From Trichoplusia ni (lineage: Eukaryota; Arthropoda; Insecta; Lepidoptera; Noctuidae), in contig NC_039480.1 of NCBI RefSeq assembly GCF_003590095.1, positions 18,019,328-18,083,327 of the forward strand: DNA of 64,000 nucleotides. The letters are read 5' to 3'. Below are positions 47,471 to 58,569 of the stretch, piece after piece. The notes below the pieces were generated by a model that saw only the letters and a list, made by a program, of their open reading frames with translations, was not told where the DNA came from and ran no database searches. The stretch's first letter is position 1, and each line of letters starts with the position of its first letter. The position numbers and the translations under genes were made by a program.

Positions 47471-47989
47471 ACAAAAATGGTTACCAAAGATTTAGTGTTT
47501 ATTACAAACGTACGAGAATGTAGAAAAAAATATAACAACAGCAACAGACATAAGGATTTTTTTCACAAAAAATAGTACGTAATATTGTAGTAATTTTTTT
47601 ACGTCGTCAACTGTAGGTATAGAATATATCATAAGCATCGTATGATGGAACTTAGACGGGCCTTTAGTGTGTTCCTTTAAAAACACCTACTACGCACTTT
47701 GCAAGTTGGCAAGTCCCAAACTCGAGAAAGTCTGTTTCACTTCGATATAGCAGACTTGCGGCTCAGGGATATAATTTATATTTGAAAATAGGGTTGGCAC
47801 ATATACTTTTTTATATAAGTTGTTTTTTTTACCAGAGCGCCAGACACTGGAGTCTTTTAACCCATTAAAGCTGATATTTTCTCGGTTATTGTATTGCATA
47901 TACTCCACAGCTTTAACACAGCGCCATATAGTTAAACTAAGCTTGTATTTTGAGTACAAGACAACTGTTAAATATACCTGTACTTACTA

Positions 47990-48085
47990 TGATCGTGCTC
48001 ACCACACAAATATTTGTCCTGGGTGGAAATCAATCCCACGACATCCGGTATAGCAGTCGCGCCACTAACCACCAGACCAACAGTA
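47990..48085 (-). repeat. SINE type S2, truncated
   Basis: GTGCTCACCACACAAATATT, GTCCTGGGTGGAAATCAATC and CACTAACCACCAGACCAAC are the reverse of the S2 body and A/B box head. The B box is mutated. Confidence 0.65.
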
Positions 48086-48221
48086 CAATCAATTGTGATC
48101 TAAGCATACAGAACATGCTAGTATACCTAAGAATAATAATTGACTAAAAAAAGTTATTTTTTTTATATTCCCAAAAAAATGTGTCCATCACAACAAAAAA
48201 TTACTCTCAGCTTGTTTATTA

Positions 48222-48467
48222 CTAGCTGTTGCCCGCGACTTTGTCCCCGTGGGTAGAAGATATAAGTTATGATTTATACCTGCCCTGTTTTCTTTACATT
48301 TTCCATTGTATCTTCGCTCCTATTAGTCACAGCGTGATGGTTTATAGCCTTCCTCGATGAATGGCCTATCCAACACAAAAATAATTTTCCAATTTGGACC
48401 AGTAGTTCCTGAGATTAGCGCGTTCAAACAAACAAACAAACTCTTCAGCTTTATATATAAGTACAGA
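48222..48467 (-). mobile_element. Non-autonomous Helitron, 246 bp
   Basis: Minus strand starts A|TCTGTACTTATATATAAAG and ends GCGGGCAACAGCTAG|T. Same group as 44974. Confidence 0.75.
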
Positions 48468-48929
48468 TGTTCGGTAACAATAAAAAAAAATATAATCAAA
48501 AATATTTTTACTAAATTTTCCCATTTTGACATCCCTAGCAACAAAACGTAGGTGTATTCCAATAAGCCAGGTCGTCAGCACTGTATTTACATCATTCACA
48601 GAGACTTACCGCAGACGTACAAGATTCGATGCCCCGACGGGAATGCTAATAACAAACCCGATATTGACTTATTCTACTTTTTTCTTTTGTTTATTGTATT
48701 GTTTTTTTTAAGGATTTGAGTGGGTCCACTGGGAAATAATTGTTTCAAGATTACTTTGTGTGGTCTATTATAAGATGATTTTTTTTTATTATTATGATGT
48801 TTGCGCCAAAATTTTGAACTTGAGCTGACACGGTGTAAGTTTACGCGAGGAAGCCTGAATTTCTGATCTAATGTCTTTAAGACTATGTAACTGCATGGGT
48901 TGGGTATATGGTAAAGGTCAAAACTCACT

Positions 48930-49000
48930 GGGCGCGACGTGTCGCGGTTTTGATCCCCGCGTATCCACGAATGCTTGTCCTGAGTCTGGGTGTCTGAGTA
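48930..49000 (+). repeat. SINE type S3 fragment (B box to core)
   Basis: CGTGTCGCGGTTTTGATCCC, CACGAATGCTTGTCCTGAGT and CTGGGTGTCTGAG are in S3 order. Both head and tail are missing. Confidence 0.55.
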
Positions 49001-49049
49001 CTATTTGCATTCTATTGTTTAAATTTACTTTGTCTTTATAAAATGATAA

Positions 49050-49278
49050 AAAAAAACTGAGGGTTCCGTACAATATAACAAAGAAAATAAATTTCCCAAA
49101 AAAAATTGATACCCATCGACAACTATTGACTAACTATTTTCAACAGATATCATAATTATCTGTAAATTTCAACCGTCTACCTCTCAAAATTCACGAGATT
49201 TAACCTGGTCAAAAATAGTCGGCAAAACAGGATGCCTTAAAAATATCCATTTTTACCCGTTGGATACCGAACCCTAAA
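49050..49278 (+). repeat. Dispersed repeat family C, lacking its first bases
   Basis: GAGGGTTCCGTACAATATAA near the start, CTGTAAATTTCAACCGTCTA in the middle and GATACCGAACCCTAAAAAC at the end. Confidence 0.6.
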
Positions 49279-50611
49279 AACATCATATACCATCATTCGC
49301 AACCCGTATTCCATTAAAAACATTCACCACCGGCCTCCCACTGCGGGTTGACATAACAAAGTAGGCGCGTGTCCACACATGCGTTATCCAAAACAAATAC
49401 AAATACTATATAACGAGATAAAATTTGGATATTTAATATCTGTGCTCTTGATAACAATGTTTGAACAAAGATAAAAGGCTCCATATTATGTATGTTTCTG
49501 AGAACTCGATAAATTAGTTTCGTATGTTTGATTTGTGGTTATTGAATGGGAACTTTGGATATTATTGTTTCGCTTGATATAGCTTGAAAGGGCAGACTGA
49601 CGCAGTGTTAATATACAAGTATTAATAATAGACGTGTTTGTAGAGAGCGGTTACGTTGTATGTATTTACGATATAGCGCCCTGTTTTTTATATTAGGCTT
49701 ATGTACTTGTAAAAAATCAATTTTCCTCAGAAAATTTCTTAGACAATTATAATGATAAGAAGTAAAAAAGGTTTTTAGTCCGTCAGCTTGATAATTAAAA
49801 ACTATTGAACACATGTTTTTATTTTTAGGAGGGTGGTTGTGACGTAATGACTTAGCATAATTTATACACAGAAGTGACGTCACGCGTAAGTTTCATTTAC
49901 TGTGTTTTTAACAATTTATATTTTTAGGATAAAGAAGAAATACGAATTATTATTATTAAACTTAGAATAAGGCTATAAAAATGACATTATTTCTATTCTC
50001 AATAATAATTTTAGGATTCTGATACAAAATTTTAATTGAGAGCATGAAAGCAACATTTTCTTTTTTGCAGCTTAGAATTAAATAAAAGGTGTAAAAAACT
50101 ACCTGGATATAACATCTGCTAAGCCGATGGTAGTTTATTTAAAAACCTCCGCCTAAAACACCCATTCCAAACCGCAAAAAGCAATTCAAATTTAAAACTG
50201 CCACCGAAAAGTTATTTGAACTAGTCCAAATTGAGAAATTCAAAACTATGCGGTGGAATTAAAGCCAAAAACTAGTTATACAAAAAACTTTCTCGTTCAC
50301 ATAAATCCAGGATAAAAAATATTAAAATAGGAGCTAAAATGAGGTTCGTTCTCTTATTTTTCTTTCACATTATTGAGTGGTAAATGAAACCTTACCTTAT
50401 ACCTTTGACGACTCGGTCTATTTTTAACTAACTATTATTATTTTCGGCACGAGTATGTTTATATGCTTACCCATATTTTATTTTGGGCCTCTAACAATGT
50501 GCTCATTACATATATGATTAGAGTATGTGAAAATATCACGGTGATGGATTCCAGCGTCCGGCAAATTCATATTTATTTCTGTAATAAAGATTTATTCATT
50601 CATATTTATTG

Positions 50612-50672
50612 TGACCGCTCGACTAGTTTCGGTTGCGTCTGCTCATGATTTAGGTCTCTAGTCTGGAATCTT
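50612..50672. repeat. Family A fragment with both half orientations
   Basis: GACCGCTCGACTAGTTTCGG (reversed half) is followed by GCTCATGATTTAGGTCTC (forward half). It sits 40 bases before the Penelope-like insert. Confidence 0.45.
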
Positions 50673-50711
50673 AGGCTATTTTGATTTTAAAGAAACAATG
50701 AGTCTAATTAA

Positions 50712-51005
50712 TCAATAGAGAAGATGGCTGGAAGATATCACCTACTTGGGATCCAATAATAAATAAACTCAAGGCCAAACCCAAGAGCAGCGCTGCAAGA
50801 CATCAAGACACAGTGAGCTCATACTGCGTAGGTCGGACCACAAATAATTAATTAAAATATGAAGGTAGAACGAGCAACATCTTCTGTCAAGACGAACGCC
50901 ATCTCAGTCTGCCCGTGACCATGATACCTGCAAAGGTTTCGAAACGTCGGGAACTAAAATCTAAAATTAAACCGCGATAAAATCCGTAAAAGTAGTTTCA
51001 TTTCA
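50712..51005 (+). mobile_element. 5'-truncated Penelope-like element with 12-bp target duplication
   Basis: The insert keeps the last 45 codons of an open frame (50714-50851, stop TAA), starting NREDGWKISPTWDPII. NREDG(Y/W) followed by a TWDP-type block is typical of the extreme C-terminus of Penelope-like reverse transcriptases, after the GIY-YIG endonuclease. The 3' UTR contains CGAAACGTCGGGAACTAAAA and ends AGTAGTTTCATTTCA. GAGTCTAATTAA flanks it exactly (50700-50711 and 51006-51017). It is dead on arrival: 294 bp of a multi-kilobase element. Confidence 0.8.
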
Positions 51006-51061
51006 GAGTCTAATTAAATTAAATTAACCTACTCACCAGACATAAAGTATAAAGGATGCGG

Positions 51062-51204
51062 GATTGCCCGACTAGTTTCGGACCCAAACGAAGTCTTTAT
51101 TGATGGGATAACTAAGGAGGCGGATCAGTGACTCCGTTTGGGTATGAAACTAGTCGGGCAATGCCGATAAATACACGTGAGTAAACCATTGCATCATTTA
51201 ATAA
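51062..51204. repeat. Family A element, long palindromic copy
   Basis: Arms 51063-51095 and 51130-51162 pair over 33 bp with three mismatches. They contain GCCCGACTAGTTTCGG and its inverse. The right flank CCGATAAATACACGTGAGTA ends in the family terminus CATTGCATCATTTAA. Confidence 0.65.
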
Positions 51205-51209
51205 TAAAG

Positions 51210-52835
51210 CATAAATATGGACTTCAAACAAACACGGTCCGTTAGAAGAAAAAGTCGTATAAAATGTTGCTTATCCATTAGGGACTACCGGTAGTGTAGT
51301 GGGATCCAGTGGGACTTCTTATTCAATTTGCCAGTAACTCAATGTACAAAGCACACTTCGGTCTAACAACACTGTTACTGTGTATTACGGTCTCCTCGTG
51401 AGCGTTAATTACGTTATACGACGATTTTAAAACAATGAGACAGTCCATTTTTCATTCCTGTACATTTTATTGTTGATAAACGGGAGAACTTACTAGCGGG
51501 GAACTTAGTAATGCTGAATTGTTTTTTCTTTAATAGGATCCTTTTAGGATAGTTAAGATTTTTCGTTTAAGAACAAATTCAAATCCATGGCAAATTTTAT
51601 CGAAATCAGACCATCCCTTTGGACGTGATGTCAAGACAATCACATACATTCGCATTTATAATATTAATGTTATGATTCCAAAAGACAGAATTTTAAGTAT
51701 TGAAAATATTATGTCACCTGAAAGGTCACGAAGTTAAAAGCTAAAATCCACAAATATGAATATTAATAAGCGTTCCAGAAAATTTGGTCCACTTCAAATT
51801 CCTTGAACATTTTACAGATACTTTTCGACGTGTAATTATTTTAGCTTATTACGCAAGACCTGCTGGCTGTTCGTGAAATTCTTTGTCCAACCCAAATAAT
51901 TTTACTTTTAAATTGTCATGTCACAATTTAAAAAAAGAACATGAAAATATTTTTCATAGTTTTGATAAGGTCGTCGCTTATTTCTAGTGAACTTCTGCTA
52001 AATACTAGTATTTAAACGTCAAACGTTTTTCGGCTTTTGAAACAGCCCATACTCGAATGATAAATTATAAAATTTGACATTACGTATGCTACAGAAGCTT
52101 CTTCTATTCAAAATTCTTTTCCGACAATATGTCTGCACTTAATGCATTACACACGTTTATGAAGACGAAACTACAGTACCCCTATAACAAACTTGGTATT
52201 TCCTGAATACTGAAAAAATCATAGTGCGGAAGATTGGCATCTATTTCCAAAAGCATACAGTTTATTCTTGCTTGTAAACTATGTAATGTCAAGCCAACTC
52301 ATATAGGGTGACAATGAGTTTTGTTGGAATCCCTTTCGAAATAATTCTTGGAAATTTTGTATAAAAGAGTTTAAGTTGAGAAGCTGTAGCAGGTGCAGTT
52401 GGCAATTTTGTGGCACTTTAAGAGATAAACAACGTGCTTAAACTTAGTCCCGTTGAATAAAAATATCGCTTTTCTGCATAAGAATGAATAGCGTTTTCCA
52501 GAGTTATTGTGTTTAGTCTGAAAGTATGTGAAGACATAATGTACTGCTCGATATTCTGCACGAAATTATATCAATTTTAGAGGAGTATTGAGTATTTATT
52601 TAATACAGACAGTCTAGAGAAATGGCTATTATGAATTTTCCAGCTTCACCTAATAACCATTTATGCCCATATCATTCATATGCCACACATTACAAATTGA
52701 TGTTTAAGCCATTGTAGCTGCACAATTAATTACCCTCCATTAAGAACTATTAATTATATCCTCAGTAGCATGTCTTGGGATAAGCTACAACGACCGAGAT
52801 GAATTATCGAAATCTTAAGCGATAATTAAATGTAT
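51210..52835. other. AT-rich stretch, no gene seen
   Basis: No exon and no member of the repeat families was recognised. Confidence 0.4.
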
Positions 52836-52840
52836 GTGAA

Positions 52841-53064
52841 TTTTTTTTTTTTTTTTTAAATACGACTCCCGCACTAAGGAATTTAATCCTTGTGTCGCGG
52901 GGGGTTTTACAAACATACGAATCACGTGCACAATGACACCCAGACTCAGAACAAGCATTTGTGGATCACACAAATACTTGTCCTACGCGGGTATCGAACC
53001 CGCGACACGACACGCACAGTGGTATTGGCGTGGTGACCTCAACCCCCAGCTATCCGTGTAGTCG
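52841..53064 (-). repeat. SINE type S3, full length with poly(A) tail
   Basis: On the minus strand: ACGGATAGCTGGGGGTTGAG (A-box region), TGTCGCGGGTTCGATACCCG (B box), GTGTGATCCACAAATGC core, CTGAGTCTGGGTGTC, CGCGACACAAGGATTAAATT, TGCGGGAGTCG, then an A tail of about 17. It is the reference S3 copy in this window. Confidence 0.8.
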
Positions 53065-53197
53065 AATTGACATAGGCTTGCAGGCAGCTTAGTAATTTTT
53101 AAAAGTAGGTATATAAGTAAAAGTGTATAGAACGGTCATGTATATAATAAATATGTCTATTTATAATAAATATAAAAATGTTTTTAATAAAATAAAA

Positions 53198-53450
53198 CAG
53201 TCTGTGCGAGTCGGAAAAATAAGTTGGATGGCTACAAAGGGGCAACAATAGCTACAAATTTATTTGTTACCCCCTAAATTTAGGATCCTTTCATAAGTTT
53301 CTTGATTTTTTTTTTATTTTAAGTATTTGTTATTATAGAGATTACTGAAAAAAAACTGTGACCAGACGGATAGACAGCAGAATTTATATAATAGGGTTTC
53401 TGTTAATAGGGAATGTGTTTTCACCCCATGGGTACGGAACCCTAATACGT
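53198..53450 (+). repeat. Dispersed repeat family C, near full length
   Basis: CTGTGCGAGTCGGAAA start, GACCAGACGGATAGACAGCA block, and CCATGGGTACGGAACCCTAA end. Confidence 0.65.
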
Positions 53451-53454
53451 TGAC

Positions 53455-55190
53455 CATGTAGAAATGTAATTGTAAAAGTAAAATAAGCCAAGGTTGTTGG
53501 AAGATGTAAGTACGAAGTTATCCAACAACATCACATTAGTGTATAAGTTTGGTTATGTTTCACAATATCAAGTACAATTAGTGAAGGTAGAAACAAGTTC
53601 GCCAGCATTAATTGGTATGATTAGACTAGGGAGTTGGTAACTACGAGTTTCCTTATGTTACTCATCTTTATTTATTATCTTTTTTCTATATATTCAAGAT
53701 AATAATCTTATTACGTAACTTACAAAAAACTTTTTGTCTGGATGGTAAAAAAACTATGTATGTATGTAAGCTTTCAGCCTTGCTAGGTAAGCGACATTTT
53801 TTGCGCTAACGCAGCTGGCATCGAACCAGCTCATTAAATTGAAAAGTCAACTTCACGTGACTTAACAAGCAGTAATAGAACATAAAGAGGGACAGAGCAG
53901 TTATCTTGCATTCTTATATTAAATGATTTAAAACAAAGCGTATGAAAATACCGGTTTCTAAAGGCCCAGAGCATTTTTCCTATATTTCAATATCATCTGG
54001 TCACCCTACACAAAATGGCTAGTTGTCATCGCCAGTCATTAGATACTTGTGTAGTCTCGTTCTTGACGAAACTATGCGAATGTCACTTTACAAATTTCTC
54101 TATTCATATTCCTTGAATTTCTTTTCGCAGAATACTGTGATGAAGTTACAAGTGGCTCGGTATTTGTTTATTGCGTTTGTTCCTGCTTGTCAGAGTCGAG
54201 AATGTGACAGTTAAGTGCAGTAAATTCTGTTTGCTCATAAAATTTGTGCGTTGTAACTATAAAAAATAGTACAATGTCAGCTGATTCGTTTAAAAGAAAA
54301 GAACACTTGTATCAATTTACGTATTCAAATTTTTATCTTAGCGTCATATAATACTCCTTTTCAATATCTTAATATCATTTGTCCATCCGTCGATCATTGG
54401 GGTGTATATCCTATAAAAATTCTGAAGAAATATAATAAAAGTAAAGATTTATATTAAGCCGCGTTTTGTACCGCCAAATTTTTTATGGGTAGCCATTTTC
54501 TAGTTTAAAAAATAGCAGCGAATCCCACTGGTACTCGATCGGTATTATTTACCAGGTTATCATTTTAAACCTTACCGTCATTGCTTTCCATTACAAATGC
54601 ATAATACTTATACATATATATTCCATCGACTCTGCCCACACTTTCCACGCACCACACCTCTGATTGCCCTAATCCATCTTAAAACACTGGCAGTTCAACA
54701 TGGCGGGCAAACTGTGACGTCACACACAAGCAATTTGTTTAAATGTACCAACAATCTAGTACGGTCAGCAACACAATTCCGTTTTAAACTGGTTTTAGAA
54801 ACAACTGTATACAATATACCTAATTCAATGCGATACTTTTGTGTAAGTACCGAAATGGGCTTAACATCTAGGCGATATTAAACACCAATAAATAAATACA
54901 TGTTAAGGAGAAGTGCTAAACAATGCTACTTTGTAAATGAACTGGGTTACTTTACTTCTGTTTCTGACGTTACCAAGCGTTATCAAACGGACTCAAATAG
55001 GATTTAAAGTTAATGCTAATTAAGTATATTGACTGTGCTTTACAGAAGTGGGGCGTTTCATTTAGATAACGAAGCCAGAAGTGTATATTATGTTGTTATG
55101 CTATATTACGTTGTAACAATTTTTTGTTCTGTACCGAAATGGTAAAAAATACCCAATTTGTTAAACGATTTTATGAACATTAAAATCACA
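53455..55190. other. AT-rich stretch, no gene seen
   Basis: No splice-bounded coding segment was found. A TGACGTCA palindrome occurs at 54715-54722 in a GC-richer patch (AACATGGCGGGCAAACTGTG). Confidence 0.35.
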
Positions 55191-55191
55191 A

Positions 55192-55322
55192 GGCACCCGT
55201 ACTCGCAAAAAGCATTTGTGTGATCCACAAATGCTGGTCCTACTCGGAGAACGAATTCCGCTGTCTGTTGCACACAGTAGATTTTTCTTGGTGTCTTATA
55301 CCACCGAGCTATCCCTTGCCGC
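55192..55322 (-). repeat. SINE with S3 core and a different tRNA-like head
   Basis: The core GTGTGATCCACAAATGC is shared with S3. The head on the minus strand reads GGGATAGCTCGGTGGTATAA and the B-box region is degenerate (GAATTCGTTCTCCG). It may be a divergent subfamily or a decayed S3. Confidence 0.5.
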
Positions 55323-55923
55323 CTATTACTAACGCTCCGTTGTATTTCCGTCCGTCACCAGGCTCATGTCTCATGATAGTTAGAAAGTTAAAGCATTCAT
55401 AGATTATGTATTTATTTCTGATTCTGCTAAAGCTGTATATAAAAAAGACCATCAGGGTTAAGCAACGATAGGTACTCGTAAACCATATGGAAAAACTCAG
55501 ACTTTCATAGACCCCTCACTGTCCAGCGTCTGACTACACTTGAACGGGTTTTTTTATGAAAAATCGTATGAGCGTTTTTATGGTAATTCAGTCATTCTCG
55601 TGATAATTTTAAATACGACAACATTTGTTCAGGGATTCAGACAATTTCAGCCTAAAATACAAGACTCAGGTATCAGAATATTTAATTAAGGGTTTTGTTA
55701 AAGTAATTCCAGCCGCAAATTCCATTCTTCTCAGCTCGTCGCGAACTAAATACCGTTAAGACCTTAAATATGAAAATACCAGGTTTTAAAGCTGGGACAT
55801 TGTCGCGAATACCGCCACTGTAAAGTCGTGTTCTTTGACGTTATTATCATTTTGTAAATATTTTATTACATTTTAATCTATCCTCGAGTTCTTACGTAAT
55901 TCGACGATGACGTCTTTCACAAA

Positions 55924-56149
55924 TCTATACTAATTATATAAAGCTGAAGAGTTTGTTTGTTTGAACGCGCTAATCTCAGGAACTAATAGTTCAAATAAAA
56001 AAAATATTTTTGTGTTGAATAGACCATTGATTAAGGAAGGTTTTAGGCTATATAACATCACGCTGCGACAAATAGGAGCGAAGATACAATGGAAAGTGTG
56101 GAAAAAACAGGGCAGGTATAAATCATAACTTATATCTTCTAACAGCTAG
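55924..56149 (+). mobile_element. Helitron with internal 3' deletion
   Basis: A|TCTATACTAATTATATAAAG start and AACAGCTAG|T end. The segment that carries the subterminal GCGGG block in the other copies is missing here. Confidence 0.75.
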
Positions 56150-56670
56150 TCGTACATACAATTTTTCATTTATCATTTGACTGTCTTCCTTTAATATATT
56201 GTCTCTAATCGTAATATCAATTATAGTTAACAATATTTATTTCATCGGATATTGTTCTCTGCCTTCACCAATAGATGGCGCTGTCGAAGAAACTCCTTTT
56301 TATTCTAGCTCTTTTCTCAAAGGCGATAACTGCTGACAGAAACTAGTTTCGTTTAAGCCTTCCCTCGCTTGTTTCCTCACGGGGTAAACAGATGCCCAGG
56401 TCATGCTCAGCTTCTCATATATATTCATAAAACTTCGATCGCAGCCTCTAAAGGCAAAAGTTTAATACTTAGGTGCAGGAGTTCGACTTGTGCATTTTAA
56501 GTTATCTTCAAAGTTATGGGAAAACTTTGGAATATTGCCTTTACTATAAATACTTAAGAATAGTTTCAGGTTTCAGTTCAATAAGGATGCAATGAATGTT
56601 GATTTTGATATCAGTTTATTTGTTTAATTTATAAAACGGCGATGATAACATTTATTATTGTCATTATTGT

Positions 56671-56808
56671 GACGAAGGGGTATCGCAAACATTCAAGTCA
56701 CACGCACAAAGACTCTCAGACTCAAAACAAGCATTCGTGGATCACACAAATCACACCGATCACACGTTGCACTCAGTGGCTTTGGCATGGTGACCGCAAC
56801 TACTCGAC
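56671..56808 (-). repeat. SINE type S3, internally decayed
   Basis: GGGGTATCGCAAACATTCAA, CTCTCAGACTCAAAACAAGC, GTGGATCACACAAATCACA and GGTGACCGCAACTACTCG match the reverse of S3. The B box is lost. Confidence 0.55.
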
Positions 56809-56814
56809 GAACCT

Positions 56815-58255
56815 TGCAAATTTATTTGAGGTGGGTCGAAAATTATATTTCTTTCTGGTAAAAAGTTTTTTCTCACGTACCTGTCACATTGATAGAAACT
56901 TTGGAGTTTAGACAGTAATTGAATGAAGAAATGGTCATAAAATTGACGGAATTTACGTGGGTAGAAGAAAATAGTTTATTTTTTCCTTGAAATTTGCCAA
57001 TATTAGTATAAGTGACGAATCGTCCTTTACAATCTATTTTGACCTTTAATTGAAATCTATTCAGAGGCCCCAAATAATCCACTGATTTTCCGGTAATTAT
57101 TATTCGAGATCCACCAAGAAAATATCCTACATAGACAACAGTTCCTGAAAAACTTTTTCCATATCACTTACATTATTAACGGAAGACTTTCGCAAACTAG
57201 ATCAGCCAAGGGAGACATCACACATGGCAAGAACATTATTGAGTACTTATAATTACATTGAATAAGTTCTCCGGCGAAGTTTGTTCCGATTAACCTTTCC
57301 AAGAAACCCCTTCCTTGTTTTCAGATGGGAATACATCGGGATAACTTACTTATGTAATATAACGAAGAAGACATGTACCGCGTGTAGACAATATACGCTA
57401 CCCCGGGATAGCAAGTGTACAGTCACTGACAGTGCGTCCTGAAGTTTGAGCGACACTTTTACGACATAATTGACGTTTTGAAATGGGGAATTTTTACTTT
57501 ATTTGAGGAATAAAAGTTCTAACACATTTTTACACCCACATTAAATACATGTTTATTATTTATGGAAGCGTAGGCAGTTTAGAATAACAGTTAGCTTTTG
57601 TAACAATATTCCCCTGATAGTTTTTTTACACGACTGCCAAATAACGTAATCCCGAAAGTAGAAGAAAAAATGTGTATAGTGATAGTAATAAGAAACGTAT
57701 GCGATATTTCGGCGCTTGTTTCTTTTGTACCCGACTGTACGCGTGTACATTTTTTTTTCGACATCATCAATCGCTTTCTGGGAAAGTTTTGGAAACTTTT
57801 CCCATTAATATCGTAGTTCTTGACGAATCGAGGTGCCTCGAGTATTTTTATTGGCAAAAATACTTTTTTCACGGATCTACATGAGTTACGTTATATTAAT
57901 CACTTATTCTTCGAGGTTTTTAATGTATATTTTAAAACCAAAAAAGTGAAAATGCAAAAAAGTGTTTCTATGTGTTCTATTACAAGGTTACAAGAATTTT
58001 TATTATTCGTATTTAGCGATTGTAGTATTTTATTTTGGAATCCAGTATCAAAATAAAAAGTCAAAATTCATATTATTTTAGTATAAAATTACAGTCTTTT
58101 TTAAAAATCCAGTTATCTACACGATGTGACAGCGTTATCTAAAAAAGTAATTAAGGAAGTACAAATATCTATAAAAAAAACTCATTTTTGCCTCGGAATC
58201 GAATTTACACCAAGTGCATTTACCACAATACTCTTCTCCATTTGCTTGTATTAAT
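56815..58255. other. AT-rich stretch, no gene seen
   Basis: A TTTATT near 57999-58004 could be the poly(A) signal if the exon at 58266 is terminal on the minus strand. Nothing else was recognised. Confidence 0.3.
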
Positions 58256-58265
58256 GTAACATCAC

Positions 58266-58469
58266 CTATAGTATATAACCTCATTATACAAGTCAGATGA
58301 CGGACAGTAGTTGCAGTTCACCATGTAACTGACAGTTCTGTCGCTCGTTACTTGTTTAATGATGTAGTTAACAAGTGGTGATGCAACACGACCCCGAGGT
58401 GACCATGAAGTATCAAGACGTATGTAGTACGCAGAAAATGTACTAGTGAAATATGTTAATTCAGGTGTC
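58266..58469 (-). CDS. Candidate coding exon of an unrecognised protein, phase 2 to phase 2
   Basis: The minus strand reads CAG|G ACA CCT at the left of a 67-codon open frame starting TPELTYFTST, with SWSPRGRVASPLVNY in the middle and NCNYCPSSDLYNEVIYY at the end. It then reads TATAG|GTGATG. Both borders are phase 2, as expected for a genuine internal exon, though the GTGATG donor is weak. Alternatively the frame ends two codons later (R, TGA), making this a terminal exon. Two cysteines (CNYC) and many hydroxyl and aromatic residues suggest an extracellular beta-rich segment. No family is recognised. The acceptor is disturbed by an insertion, described separately. Partner exons were not found. 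Confidence 0.42.
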
Positions 58470-58478
58470 CTGATATGA

Positions 58479-58552
58479 CCCTCTTCGCCTTCCCCAGGGC
58501 GCAGAAAGCCCATGAGGATTTCCCCGGAAAAAAAAAAGAAAAACTAAAGAAA
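58479..58552 (+). mobile_element. 74-bp A-tailed retroinsertion that duplicated a splice acceptor
   Basis: A 16-base direct repeat with one mismatch flanks it: AGGTGTCCTGATATGA at 58463-58478 and AGGTGTCCTGAGATGA at 58553-58568. The insert is a unit of about 47 bases (starts CCCTCTTCGCC, contains GGGCGCAGAAAGCCC) followed by a run of about 25 mostly A. Target duplication plus A tail points to LINE-driven retroposition of a small RNA. The source RNA is not recognised. Confidence 0.5.
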
Positions 58553-58569
58553 AGGTGTCCTGAGATGAT

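Noticed and set aside
47690..47959. Minus-strand frame of 89 codons ending SLGLANLQSA
   Set aside because: Somewhat protein-like and possibly a transposon remnant, but there is no second copy in the window, no domain and no splice evidence.
48545..48640. Minus-strand segment with a good GTAAGT donor and phase-0 36-bp frame
   Set aside because: It looked like an exon, but the segment around ACGTACAAGATTCGATGC resembles a dispersed lepidopteran repeat, and the peptide is too short to support.
5469..54722. Four perfect TGACGTCA palindromes (5469, 12420, 49875, 54715)
   Set aside because: An 8-mer is expected about once in this length, so four is a mild excess, but the sites are isolated and no promoter is near them.
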